This document shows positions 41,718 through 50,145 of a stretch of DNA of 64,000 nucleotides, one piece after another (position 1 is the first letter of the stretch; the number at the start of each line of letters is the position of its first letter). The DNA comes from an uncultured Rhodospirillales bacterium (GTDB lineage Bacteria; Pseudomonadota; Alphaproteobacteria; Acetobacterales; Acetobacteraceae). Position numbers and translations under genes: made by a program. The stretch is from assembly GCA_903835235.1 (NCBI GenBank), contig CAILMF010000070.1:1-64000 (forward strand), written 5' to 3'. Under the pieces are notes generated by a model. It was not told where the DNA came from, made no database searches, and worked only from the letters and a program-made list of their open reading frames with translations.

Positions 41718-43154
41718 ATGCACGGCCCCGCGCCCGAACTCCCCCCCGTCACGGAACCCACCCAGGCCCAGCTGGCCGATGCCGTGCGCCAATTGCGCCG
41801 CGGCACCGCCCTGGTCGTGGGCGACGCCATGCTGGACCGCTATGTCTACGGCCAGGTGCTGCGGATCAGCCCGGAGGCGCCGGTGCCGGTGCTCTCGGTG
41901 GAGCGCGAGCTGGCGCTGCCCGGCGGCGCCGGCAATGTGGTGCGCTGCCTGACCGCGCTGGGCTCCGCCGTGGCCTTCGTTTCCGTGGTCGGCGACGACC
42001 AGGCCGGCAGCGACCTGACCGGGTTGATCGGCGGCCAACCGGGGGTGGAGCCCTGGCTGCTGGTGCAGGGCGGCCGGGCCACCACCACGAAGACCCGCTT
42101 CGTCGCGGCGGGCCAGCAGATATTGCGGGCGGACCAGGAACAGGTGGCGCCGATCCACCCGCGCCTGGCGGACCGCCTGATCCGCATTGCCAGTGATGCC
42201 GCGGCGGCGACCGCCGTGATGGTGCTGAGCGACTATCGGAAAGGTGTGCTGACCGGGGATACCCCGGCCCGGCTGATCGCCGCCGCCCATGCCGGCGGGC
42301 GCAAGGTGGTGGTGGACCCGAAGGGCGGCGACCACGCGCGCTTCGCCGGTGCCGACCTGATCATTCCGGACCGCGACGAACTGGCCGAGGCGACCGGCCT
42401 GCCGGTGGGCAGCTCGGCCGAGGTGGCTGCCGCCGCGCGGACGCTGCGCGCGGTGCACGGCTTCGGCGCCGTGCTGGTGGTGCGCGGCGAGGAAGGGCTG
42501 ACCCTGGTGCAGGCGGGTGCGACCCCTGGCTCGGACATGGTGCGGCACCTGCGCTGCGACGCCGCCGAGCTGGTCGACCCCGCCGGGGCCGGCGATGCGG
42601 TGGTGGCGGTAGCGGCGGCCGGGCTGGCGGCGGGGTTGACCCTGCCGGTGATCGCCCGGCTGGCGGCGCTGGCGGCGGGCGTGGCCATGGGCAAGACCGG
42701 TATCGCCGTGGTGCGCGAAGACGAATTGCTGGAGATGCTGACCCCCGGGCTGGTCGCGGCGCGCAAGCTGTGCGGCCGCGGCCAGGCGGTGGAGCGGGCC
42801 GAGCGCTGGCGCCGGCGCGGCTGGCGGATCGGCTTCCTGGCCGGGGAGGCCGGGCATTTCGCCAGTGTCGCCGGGCAGGGGTTGCTGGAACAGGCACGCG
42901 GCTGGTGCGACCGGCTGGTGGTCGGCGTGTCCGGCGCGCTGGACAGCCCGGAGGCGGTGGCGCTGGCGGAATTGCCGCTGGTGGACCTGGTGACGACGCT
43001 GGGCAGCGGCAGCGCGGTGGATATCATCCGCGCGCTGCGGCCGGACGTGCTGGTGCAGCCGCAGCAGAACGCGGCCGAGAGCATCCCGGGCGGCGACATG
43101 CTGTCCGAATGGGGTGGCGAGCTGCGGATCGCCGGCGTGGCCGCCCCGGTCTGA
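41718..43154 (+). CDS. HldE-like protein: heptose-7-phosphate kinase with eroded adenylyltransferase domain
   Basis: This protein of about 478 aa has an N-terminal PfkB/RfaE1-type kinase domain: ALVVGDAMLDRYVYG, SPEAPVPVLSVERE, LPGGAGNVVRCLTALG, LSDYRKGVLTG, VVDPKGGDHARFAGADLIIPD and the catalytic GAGD at 290-293. The C-terminal part (about 355-478) still aligns with the HldE nucleotidyltransferase (LLEQARGWCDRLVVGVSGAL, RALRPDVLVQP). However, the FDxxHxGH nucleotide-binding signature has become FLAGEAGHFASV. The second activity (ADP-heptose formation) is therefore doubtful, unless a separate HldC exists. The start is uncertain between ATG 41700 and 41718. Confidence 0.82.
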   Translation: MHGPAPELPPVTEPTQAQLADAVRQLRRGTALVVGDAMLDRYVYGQVLRISPEAPVPVLSVERELALPGGAGNVVRCLTALGSAVAFVSVVGDDQAGSDLTGLIGGQPGVEPWLLVQGGRATTTKTRFVAAGQQILRADQEQVAPIHPRLADRLIRIASDAAAATAVMVLSDYRKGVLTGDTPARLIAAAHAGGRKVVVDPKGGDHARFAGADLIIPDRDELAEATGLPVGSSAEVAAAARTLRAVHGFGAVLVVRGEEGLTLVQAGATPGSDMVRHLRCDAAELVDPAGAGDAVVAVAAAGLAAGLTLPVIARLAALAAGVAMGKTGIAVVREDELLEMLTPGLVAARKLCGRGQAVERAERWRRRGWRIGFLAGEAGHFASVAGQGLLEQARGWCDRLVVGVSGALDSPEAVALAELPLVDLVTTLGSGSAVDIIRALRPDVLVQPQQNAAESIPGGDMLSEWGGELRIAGVAAPV

Positions 43155-43279
43155 GGCCCTGGCCCGCCGGGGTACTGGCGCCAGGCTGGTGTTTGGCCGG
43201 CCGGTTCACGCCGGCGGTGTTTCCACCGACGACGATCAGACGCTAGGCTCGACCCCGGGGAAACGAGCCGGGGATGGCC

Positions 43280-44527
43280 ATGAAACGCAGTAATCCGGGA
43301 TTTTCCCGACGCGGGCTGGCGCTGGGCGGCCTGGCGGCGCCGCTGCTGGCCGGGCGCGCCTCCGCGCAGGCCCTGCCGGTGCCGCCCGCCATGCTGGAAC
43401 AGGGCGCGCCGGTGGAGGCCGCGCCCTATGGCAAGCCGGCACCGACCGAGGCCGGGGTGGTCCGGCGCTCTCGCCTGGGTGCCGAGAACCAGCCGATCCT
43501 GGGCACCGCTGGCTCCACGCTGACGCCGCATGGTGACCTCGACGGGATCATCACGCCGAACGGGCTGCATTTTTTGCGCCACCACGCGGGCACGCCCAGC
43601 ATTGCGCCGGAGCAGCACCGGCTGCTGGTGCATGGCCTGGTGGAACGCCCGCTGGTCTTCACCATGGACCAGCTGCGGCGCTTCCCCACCGTCTCGCGCC
43701 TGCATTTCCTGGAATGCTCGGGCAATACGCCGTTCTTCCAGCAGGCGCGCATCCGGCCGGACTGGACGGTGCAGGACACGCATGGCCTGCTTTCCTGCGC
43801 CGAATGGACCGGGGTGCGGCTGGCCGATGTGCTGGCCGAGGCGGGCGTGAAGCCCGGCGCCGCCTGGATGCTGGCCGAGGGCGCCGACGCCGCCGGGCTG
43901 ACCCGCAGTATCCCCGTGGCCAAGGCGCTGGACGACGCCATGCTGTGCTGGGCGCAGAATGGCGAGGCGCTGCGGCCGGAGCAGGGCTACCCGCTGCGGC
44001 TGTTCCTGCCGGGGTATGAGGGCAATACCAGCGTCAAGTGGCTGCGCCGGCTGAAGCTGGACACCCAGCCCTTCATGACGCGGGAGGAGACCAGCAAGTA
44101 CACCAGCCTGATGCCGGATGGCTCGGCCAAGCAGTTCAACTTCACCATGGCGGTGAAGTCCGTCATCACCCGGCCCTCCGGCGGGCAGACCATGGGCGCG
44201 CCGGGCTTCCGCGAGATCAGCGGCATCGCCTGGTCCGGGCGGGGCACGGTGCGGCGGGTGGAGGTTTCCACCGATGGCGGCGCGACCTGGCAGGACGCGC
44301 AGTTGCAGGCGCCGGTGCTGGACAAATGCCTGACCAGGTTCCGGCTGCCCTGGCAGTGGCAGGGCGGGCCGGCGCTGCTGGCCAGCCGCGCCACCGATTC
44401 CACCGGCGAGGTGCAGCCGACGCGGGCGGCGCTGCTGGCCGAGACCGGGCCGTTTCATGTGTACCACTACAACGGCATCCAGCTGTGGCAGGTGCAGGCG
44501 GATGGGAATGTGCGCAATGCGTATTAG
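43280..44527 (+). CDS. Sulfite dehydrogenase molybdopterin subunit (SorA/SoxC-like)
   Basis: This 415-aa protein begins with a twin-arginine-type signal (FSRRGLALGGLAAPLLAG). The sulfite-oxidase fold shows HGDLDGIITPNGLHFLRHH, LHFLECSGNTPFFQQA with the Mo-ligand Cys near 146, CAEWTGVRLADVL, GYPLRLFLPGYEGNTSVKWLRRL, and the dimerisation domain SGIAWSGRGTVRRVEVSTDGG. It oxidises sulfite (or sulfane sulfur in SoxC) in the periplasm, passing electrons to the c-type cytochrome encoded next. ATG 43280 is preferred to 43274 by spacing. No other sox genes are near. Confidence 0.9.
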   Translation: MKRSNPGFSRRGLALGGLAAPLLAGRASAQALPVPPAMLEQGAPVEAAPYGKPAPTEAGVVRRSRLGAENQPILGTAGSTLTPHGDLDGIITPNGLHFLRHHAGTPSIAPEQHRLLVHGLVERPLVFTMDQLRRFPTVSRLHFLECSGNTPFFQQARIRPDWTVQDTHGLLSCAEWTGVRLADVLAEAGVKPGAAWMLAEGADAAGLTRSIPVAKALDDAMLCWAQNGEALRPEQGYPLRLFLPGYEGNTSVKWLRRLKLDTQPFMTREETSKYTSLMPDGSAKQFNFTMAVKSVITRPSGGQTMGAPGFREISGIAWSGRGTVRRVEVSTDGGATWQDAQLQAPVLDKCLTRFRLPWQWQGGPALLASRATDSTGEVQPTRAALLAETGPFHVYHYNGIQLWQVQADGNVRNAY

Positions 44528-45050
44528 CGGGCTGGTCGCCGCCGCGGCGCTGCTGCTGGCGGCCGGCCATGCCGGGGCGCAGCCGCGCTACGGGCTGGGC
44601 ACGCCGGCCACGGCGGAACAGGTGCGCGGCTGGGACATAGACGTGCGGCCGGATGGCGCGGGCCTGCCGCCGGGGCGCGGCAGCGTGGCGGCGGGCGCCG
44701 GGCTCTATGCCCAGCACTGCGCCGCCTGCCATGGCCCGGCGGGCGCCGAGGGCGCGCTGGTGCCAGCGCTGCGCCTGGCGGGCGGCCAGGGCAGCCTGCG
44801 CAGCGCGCGGCCGCTGCTGACCGTGGGCAGCTACTGGCCCTACGCCACCACGCTGTTCGACTATGTGCGCCGGGCCATGCCGTTCAACGCGCCGCAGAGC
44901 CTGACGGCGGAGGAGCTGTACAGCGTGACCGGCTATGTGCTGCACCTGAACGGGCTGCTGCCGGCCGATGCGGTGGTTGACGCCGCGAGTTTGGCGGCGC
45001 TGCGCATGCCGAACCGGGACGGGTTCCGGCCGACGGCGGAGGGGCGCTGA
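44517..45050 (+). CDS. Mono-heme cytochrome c subunit of sulfite dehydrogenase (SorB/SoxD-like)
   Basis: This 177-aa protein has a signal peptide (MRISGLVAAAALLLAAGHAGA) and one heme site, CAACH (C68, C71, H72). The probable distal Met is in RRAMPFNAPQSLT (M121), and EELYSVTGYVLHLNGLLP matches the SorB/SoxD cytochrome domain. A single heme and short length favour the SorB type over the diheme SoxD. The gene overlaps the preceding Mo-subunit gene by 11 nt, so the pair is co-translated and works as one periplasmic complex. Confidence 0.88.
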   Translation: MRISGLVAAAALLLAAGHAGAQPRYGLGTPATAEQVRGWDIDVRPDGAGLPPGRGSVAAGAGLYAQHCAACHGPAGAEGALVPALRLAGGQGSLRSARPLLTVGSYWPYATTLFDYVRRAMPFNAPQSLTAEELYSVTGYVLHLNGLLPADAVVDAASLAALRMPNRDGFRPTAEGR

Positions 45051-45090
45051 GGGCGGGCAGCGGCGTCAGCGCCGTTGTGCTTCGCGCAGG

Positions 45091-46002
45091 CTACTTCAGG
45101 TTCAGCACCTTCATGCTGGCCTGCAGCCGGCGTTCGTATCCGGCGCGGGCCTCGGCGGCGCTTTCCTCGGTCCAGTCCCAGAAGCCGCGGCCGGTCTTCG
45201 GGCCAAGCCGGTTCTCCGCCACCAGCTGCTTCAAAATCGCTGCCGGCTCGGTGTTGTTGTGCAGGCTGGGGTAGATGGTGCTGGCCGCCGCCAGCTGGGT
45301 CTCAAGGCCCGCGAGTTCCTTCTGCATGATCGGGCCGCAGGCCAGGTAGCGGAAGCCGAAGCAGTAGCGCACCGCGTTGTCCACGTCCTCGGCGCTGCCC
45401 AGGCCCTCGTCGATCACCGCGAAGGCCTCGCGCATCATGGCGTGCTGGATGCGGTTGGCCAGGAAGCCCGGCACGTCCTTTGCCACCTTGATCGGCACCC
45501 GGCCCAGGCTGGCCATGATCTCCGACAGGCGCTCGCAGACCGCGGGGTCGGTATGCTCGCCGCGCACCACCTCCACGCCCGGCACCAGGTGGGCGGGCAG
45601 GAAGAAGTGCAGGTTGGCCATGCGCTCCCGCGTGGTGCAGTCGCCGGCGATGTCGGTGATGCGGTAGCCGCTGGCATTGCTGGCGATGGGGATGCCCGCC
45701 GGCACCAGCTTGTCCAACTCGGCGAAGACCTGCTGCTTCAACGCCAGCTTTTCCGGCGCGGCTTCCACCACCACCTGCACATCGGCCCAGCCGATATCGC
45801 TGAGCTTTTCCACGATGCTGGCATTGGCCGCCAGCGCCGGGTTTGCTTCCAGCTGGCCGATACTGCTGGCCATGCGGTCCAGCGCCTTCGGCCAATGCGC
45901 GCGGTTGGGTTCCACCGCGGTCACGCGCCAGCCACCGGCCAGGAAGATCGCGGCGATATCGCAGCCCATGAGGCCGCAGCCGATGATGGCGGCGTGGTTC
46001 AT
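45091..46002 (-). CDS. 3-hydroxyacyl-CoA dehydrogenase family protein
   Basis: This 303-aa NAD-dependent dehydrogenase has the dinucleotide motif AAIIGCGLMGCDIAAIFL, strand-2 acid VTAVEPN, VVEAAPEKLALKQQVFAEL, NASGYRITDI, MANLHFFLPAHLVPGVEVV, GFLANRIQHAMMREAFAVID and a C-terminal FWDW helix. The substitutions NASGYRI (for NTSSxxI) and LHFFLPAH (for HFFNP) suggest an atypical substrate such as carnitine- or gulonate-like hydroxy acids; this is inference. GAGGAA stands well before the ATG. It is last in the operon SDR-receptor-HADH, 11 nt after the receptor gene. Confidence 0.87.
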   Translation of the reverse strand: MNHAAIIGCGLMGCDIAAIFLAGGWRVTAVEPNRAHWPKALDRMASSIGQLEANPALAANASIVEKLSDIGWADVQVVVEAAPEKLALKQQVFAELDKLVPAGIPIASNASGYRITDIAGDCTTRERMANLHFFLPAHLVPGVEVVRGEHTDPAVCERLSEIMASLGRVPIKVAKDVPGFLANRIQHAMMREAFAVIDEGLGSAEDVDNAVRYCFGFRYLACGPIMQKELAGLETQLAAASTIYPSLHNNTEPAAILKQLVAENRLGPKTGRGFWDWTEESAAEARAGYERRLQASMKVLNLK

Positions 46003-46013
46003 TGCTCGTTTCC

Positions 46014-46979
46014 TCAATCCACCTTCAGGTCCAGCGGCTCGATCACGCGCCGCCATTCCTCGACATCCTTCGCCATGTAGGCGGCAAGCCCTTCAGGCGT
46101 GCTGCTTTCGGCGAATTGCACCTGGGTCAGCGCGTAGTCGCGGAAGCCCTGGCTGTCCACCACCTGGCGCACCGCCTGGTTGAGCCGCGCGAGGATCGGC
46201 GCCGGGGTGCCGAGCGGCGCAAGCACCGCCAGCCAGGACATCACGCTCATGCTCGGCAGGCCCTGCTCGGCGAAGGTCGGCACATCAGGCAGTTGCGGCA
46301 CGCGCACGTCGCTGGTGATGCCGAGCACGCGGACGCTGCCATCCCGGTGGAAGGGCACGATGTTGTTCACGCTCTCGCACGTCGCCTGCAGGCGCTGGCC
46401 GATGATGTCCACCACCGTCTGCTGGAAGCCGCGATAGGGCACGCTGAGCATGCGCGTGCCGGTGGCGGCCATCAGGCGTTCACCGACCAGGTGGCCGATG
46501 CCGCCGGTGCCGGTATGGCCGTAGGAATAGCCGCCCGGCGTCGCCTTCATGCGGGCGATGAAGTCCGGCAGGTCGCGCGCCGCCCAGGGGCTGGCGCCCA
46601 GGCCATAGGGCTGCTTCAGCACCAGCGAGACCGGGGCGAAATCCGCCCAGGAGTAGGAGAGCCGGCCCTTCCACACCAGCGGCGGCTCCACCACCGAGGA
46701 GCCGCCGGCGAAGTAGAGCGTGTAGCCATCCGGCCTGCTACGCGCGACGTATTCGGCGCCCACCGCCGTGTTGGCGCCGCTGCGGTTCTCCACGATGACG
46801 GGCTGGCCGAGCAGCGGGCCGACGCCCTCGGCCACCTTGCGCGCGGTGATGTCGGTGCCGCCACCGGCGGTATAGGGCACGACGAAGCGGACCGGGCGCT
46901 CCGGGAAGGATTGCGCGCGGCCGAGCGAGGGCGCGGCGAGCGCGGCGCCACCCGCGAGCAGTGCCCGCCTAATTAACAT
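46014..46979 (-). CDS. Bug/TctC-type extracytoplasmic receptor
   Basis: This 321-aa secreted receptor has a signal MLIRRALLAGGAALAAPSLG, then FPERPVRFVVPYTAGGGTDI, VIVENRSGANTAVGAEYVA, YSYGHTGTGGIGHLVGERLM and LSVPYRGFQQTVVDIIGQRL. ATG 46979 is chosen because GGAGG lies 6 nt upstream; an in-frame ATG at 46991 is weaker. It is sandwiched between an SDR dehydrogenase and an HADH-family gene, which suggests that its ligand, probably a hydroxy-carboxylate, is oxidised by those enzymes. Confidence 0.9.
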   Translation of the reverse strand: MLIRRALLAGGAALAAPSLGRAQSFPERPVRFVVPYTAGGGTDITARKVAEGVGPLLGQPVIVENRSGANTAVGAEYVARSRPDGYTLYFAGGSSVVEPPLVWKGRLSYSWADFAPVSLVLKQPYGLGASPWAARDLPDFIARMKATPGGYSYGHTGTGGIGHLVGERLMAATGTRMLSVPYRGFQQTVVDIIGQRLQATCESVNNIVPFHRDGSVRVLGITSDVRVPQLPDVPTFAEQGLPSMSVMSWLAVLAPLGTPAPILARLNQAVRQVVDSQGFRDYALTQVQFAESSTPEGLAAYMAKDVEEWRRVIEPLDLKVD

Positions 46980-47736
46980 TCGCCCCTCCATCCACGTCCA
47001 GCACCTCGCCGGTCATGAAGCAGGGCTCCATCGTGGCCAGGAAGGCGACGACGACGGCGATGTCCTCCGCGGTGCCGACGCGACCCATCGGCGTGGTCTT
47101 GATGATGTGGTCCATGTGGGGCGCGAAGCCCTCCCGCGTGCGGTCGGTCTCGATGGCACCGGGGCAGATGGCGTTGACCGCGACGGCCGGCGCCAGGTCC
47201 TTCGCCAGCCCCTTGGTCAGGCCGAGCACGCCGGCCTTGGCCGCGGCATAGGCGAATTTGCTGATGCCATGCTGGCTGCCGCCGGTATGCGCGGCCACCG
47301 AGGAGGTCATGATGATCCGCCCGCCCAGCTGGCCCGGCCGCGCCTGCGCCAGCATGGTCGGCGCCACCGCCTGGCACCAGTTGAAGTAGCCCTTCAGGTT
47401 CACCGCCATCTCGCTGTCCCACTCGGCCTCGGTGATCTCCAGCAGGCGGCGGGTCTGCGGCACGGCGGCGTTGTTGAACAGCACGTCGATCCGGCCCCAT
47501 TCCTGCACCACTTGCGCCGCCAGGCGCTTGGCCAGCTGGTGGTCGGAGGTATCGGCGACGAAGGACATGGCCGGCACGCCCAGCGCCTTCAGCTCCGCCA
47601 GGGTCTGCGCCAGCGGGCCTTCCCGCATGTCCAGCACCGCCACCGCAAAGCCGTGGCGGGCGAGCGCGAGCGCACTGGCACGGCCGATGCCGCGGGCGCC
47701 GCCGGTGATGATGGCTGTCTTGCGGGGGGCGGTCAT
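46969..47736 (-). CDS. SDR-family NAD(P)-dependent oxidoreductase
   Basis: This 255-aa classical short-chain dehydrogenase has the cofactor motif TAIITGGARGIGRASALAL, the Asp after strand 2 (AVLDMR), which favours NAD, LFNNAAVPQ (NNAG-type motif), catalytic Ser in MTSSVAAH, and YAAAK for Tyr/Lys. PGAIETDRTR follows. It opens the three-gene minus-strand operon with the Bug receptor and the HADH-family gene. The 3' end overlaps the receptor start by 11 nt. Substrate unknown, probably a secondary alcohol. Confidence 0.92.
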   Translation of the reverse strand: MTAPRKTAIITGGARGIGRASALALARHGFAVAVLDMREGPLAQTLAELKALGVPAMSFVADTSDHQLAKRLAAQVVQEWGRIDVLFNNAAVPQTRRLLEITEAEWDSEMAVNLKGYFNWCQAVAPTMLAQARPGQLGGRIIMTSSVAAHTGGSQHGISKFAYAAAKAGVLGLTKGLAKDLAPAVAVNAICPGAIETDRTREGFAPHMDHIIKTTPMGRVGTAEDIAVVVAFLATMEPCFMTGEVLDVDGGANVN

Positions 47737-47802
47737 GGGCGTCTCTCCTGCTTCGGTACGGAAAGGCTAGACCCGGGACGCAACGCCAGGGAAGCTTGGC
47801 GC

Positions 47803-48777
47803 ATGACGATCCCGCGCCGCCTGCTGCTCGCTGCCCTGCCTGGTGCCGCCCTGGCCCAACCCGCCTTGGCCCAACCGGCCCCGTGGCCGGCGCATCCGCT
47901 GCGCCTGGTGGTGGCCTGGCCGCCCGGCGGTGGGGTGGATACGCCGTCGCGCCTGATCGCCGGGCCGATGGGCCAGGCGCTGGGCCAGCCGGTGGTGGTG
48001 GAAAATCGCGGCGGCGCCTCGGGCAGCATCGGCTGCGCCGCGGTGGCGCAGGCGGCGGCGGATGGGCTGACGCTGCTGGCCGATGCCTCCCCCCACGCCG
48101 CCAATGCCACGCTGCTGAAGGGGCTCAGCTTCGACTACGCCACCGCCTTTGCCCCGCTGACCCAACTGGTGGTGAACCCGCTGGTGCTGGTGGTGAATGC
48201 GGCGGTGCCGGCGCGCACGCTGGCCGAGTTCGTCGCCTGGGTGAAGGCGCAGCCGCAGCCGCCGGCCTATGCCAGCAGCGGCATTGCCGCCGCGCCGCAC
48301 CAGGCCGCCGCGCTGTGGCTGCAACGCGCGGGGCTGCGGGCCACGCATGTGCCGTATCGGGGCAGTGCGCCGGCCATGGCCGGGCTGCTGGCCGGGGAGA
48401 CGGCGTTCACCTTCTCCACCCTGCCGCAGGCGGTGCCGCTGGTGCAGGAAGGCCGGCTGCGGGCGCTTGCGGTGGCGACCGCCGAGCGCCTGCCCAACCT
48501 GGCTAACGTGCCGACCGTGGCCGAGCAGGGTTTTCCGGGTTTCGTTTGGAATGACTGGATCGGGCTGTGGACCGTGGCCGGCACGCCGCCCGCGGTGCTG
48601 GCCCGGCTGCATGCCGCGGCGGTGGGCGCGCTGCGAGAGCCGGCGGTGGCGCAGCGCCTGGCCGCGGTGGGCCAGGTGCCGCTGGGCAATTCGCCGGCCG
48701 AGTTCGGCGCCTTCGTCGCGCAGCAGCGCCAGCAGATGGCGGCGCTGGTGCGGGACGGGTTGCTGACGGCGGACTGA
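47803..48777 (+). CDS. Bug/TctC-type extracytoplasmic receptor
   Basis: This 324-aa receptor has a signal with Ala/Gln-Pro repeats (PGAALAQPALAQPAPWPAHP). It shows LRLVVAWPPGGGVDTPSRLI, VVVENRGGASGSIGCAAVA, YASSGIAAAPHQAAALW and HVPYRGSAPAMAGLLAGE, covering the usual Bug segments. It is a single gene, divergent from the SDR operon and convergent with the MATE gene. No membrane partner is encoded nearby. It is the third such receptor in 64 kb, an expansion typical of Acetobacteraceae and Burkholderiales. Confidence 0.9.
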   Translation: MTIPRRLLLAALPGAALAQPALAQPAPWPAHPLRLVVAWPPGGGVDTPSRLIAGPMGQALGQPVVVENRGGASGSIGCAAVAQAAADGLTLLADASPHAANATLLKGLSFDYATAFAPLTQLVVNPLVLVVNAAVPARTLAEFVAWVKAQPQPPAYASSGIAAAPHQAAALWLQRAGLRATHVPYRGSAPAMAGLLAGETAFTFSTLPQAVPLVQEGRLRALAVATAERLPNLANVPTVAEQGFPGFVWNDWIGLWTVAGTPPAVLARLHAAAVGALREPAVAQRLAAVGQVPLGNSPAEFGAFVAQQRQQMAALVRDGLLTAD

Positions 48778-48798
48778 CGCCCCGCCGGGCGCCCGGCG

Positions 48799-50145
48799 CT
48801 ACCGCTTCCGCCACACCCCCGGCCGCACGCCCACCACGTTGATCAGGCCGAAGGCGGTGATGCCGAGCGCCACGCCGACCAGGTTGCCCTCCAGCCCCCA
48901 GCCAGCCTCGTTCGCCAGCCACCAGCCGCCGCCCACCGCAATGGCGATGCGGCTGAAGCCGGCCATCACCGGGTGCCCCATCCGCGCCGCGCCGATGGAG
49001 GCGAAGTACAGCGCCATGCCGCCGCCGAAGAACGGCATGGCCGGGCCGACGATGCGCAGCGCGCGCGTCGCAATCTCCTGCACCGCGGGGTCGTGGGAGA
49101 AGAAGCTGGCGGTGGCGGCCGGGAAGATCGCCACCAGCAGCGCCACCGGCACCGTGACCCCCAGCGCCATGAAGGTGCCGACCCAGGCGGTGCGCCGCGC
49201 CAAGGGCCAGTCCCCGGCGCCCACGGCGCGGCCGACCAGCGCGGTCAGCGCCGCGCCCACCCCGAAGGCCAGCGGGATCATCAGGAATTCCAGCCGGGCG
49301 GAGACGCCATAGGCGGCCACCGCGGCGGCGCCCTGCGCCTTGATCTGCGCGGTGACCAGAATGGTGGTCAGGTTGGAGATCGTCGCCATCATGCAGGCGA
49401 CCAGGCCGACCGACAGGATCTTCCAGAACAGCCCGGGGCTGACCGGCCCCAGCAGCACCGGCACGAAGCCGGCGCCGCCGCGCAGCACGGTGAAGCTGAG
49501 CGCGACGGCGCCGCCGGTCATGGCCAGGGCGAAGGCCAGGCCGAGGCCGGCCAGGCCCATGCCCAGCGGTTCCATCAGCACATAGGCCAGGGGCGGGTAG
49601 CACAGCCAGGCGATGATCAGCGCCCGGCTGGCCAGCGCATGCTTGCCACCGCCCCGCAGCACACTGGCCAGCACGTTGGAGATCCAGGCCGGCAGGGCGC
49701 CGGCACCGAAGGTCCAGGCGGAATAGGCCGCCGCCGCGGCGGCGGCATCCGGCCCGCCCACCAGGCCCAGCACGGCATGCGGGAAGATGGCCAGCGGGAT
49801 GATGAACAGCACGGCGAAGACCAGCGCGATGATCAGGGCATGGCGCACCAGCTGAGAGGCTTCCTCCGGCTTGCGGGCGCCCAGGGCGCGGGCGACGGCG
49901 GAGGAGACGCCGCCGCCCATGGCGCCGGCCGACATCATGCCCAGCAGCAGCGAGAAGGGCAGCACCACCGCCCAGCCGGCCAGCGCCGCGGTGCCCTGGC
50001 GCGCCGCCAGCCAGGTCTCGGCCAGCATGCAGGCGGATTGCAGCGCGGCGGAGACCGTGGTCGGCGCCGCCAGCTTCAGGATGCGGCGGGCCAGTTCCGC
50101 CCGGCCGGGCGGCGGGGCTAGGGCGGTGACGCTGCCTTCAGGCAT
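48799..50145 (-). CDS. MATE family efflux transporter
   Basis: This 448-aa protein has 12 predicted helices in two related halves. The N-terminal half contains ILKLAAPTTVSAALQSACML, AETWLAARQGTAALAGWAVVLPF and GGGVSSAVARALGARKPEEA; the second half contains AQIKAQGAAAVAAYGVSARLEF and FGVGAALTALVGRAVGAGD. These match the MATE pseudo-repeat. Such pumps export cationic drugs or metabolites using proton or sodium gradients. Its start overlaps the HxlR gene stop by 8 nt, so it is a probable target and partner of that regulator. Confidence 0.92.
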   Translation of the reverse strand: MPEGSVTALAPPPGRAELARRILKLAAPTTVSAALQSACMLAETWLAARQGTAALAGWAVVLPFSLLLGMMSAGAMGGGVSSAVARALGARKPEEASQLVRHALIIALVFAVLFIIPLAIFPHAVLGLVGGPDAAAAAAAYSAWTFGAGALPAWISNVLASVLRGGGKHALASRALIIAWLCYPPLAYVLMEPLGMGLAGLGLAFALAMTGGAVALSFTVLRGGAGFVPVLLGPVSPGLFWKILSVGLVACMMATISNLTTILVTAQIKAQGAAAVAAYGVSARLEFLMIPLAFGVGAALTALVGRAVGAGDWPLARRTAWVGTFMALGVTVPVALLVAIFPAATASFFSHDPAVQEIATRALRIVGPAMPFFGGGMALYFASIGAARMGHPVMAGFSRIAIAVGGGWWLANEAGWGLEGNLVGVALGITAFGLINVVGVRPGVWRKR

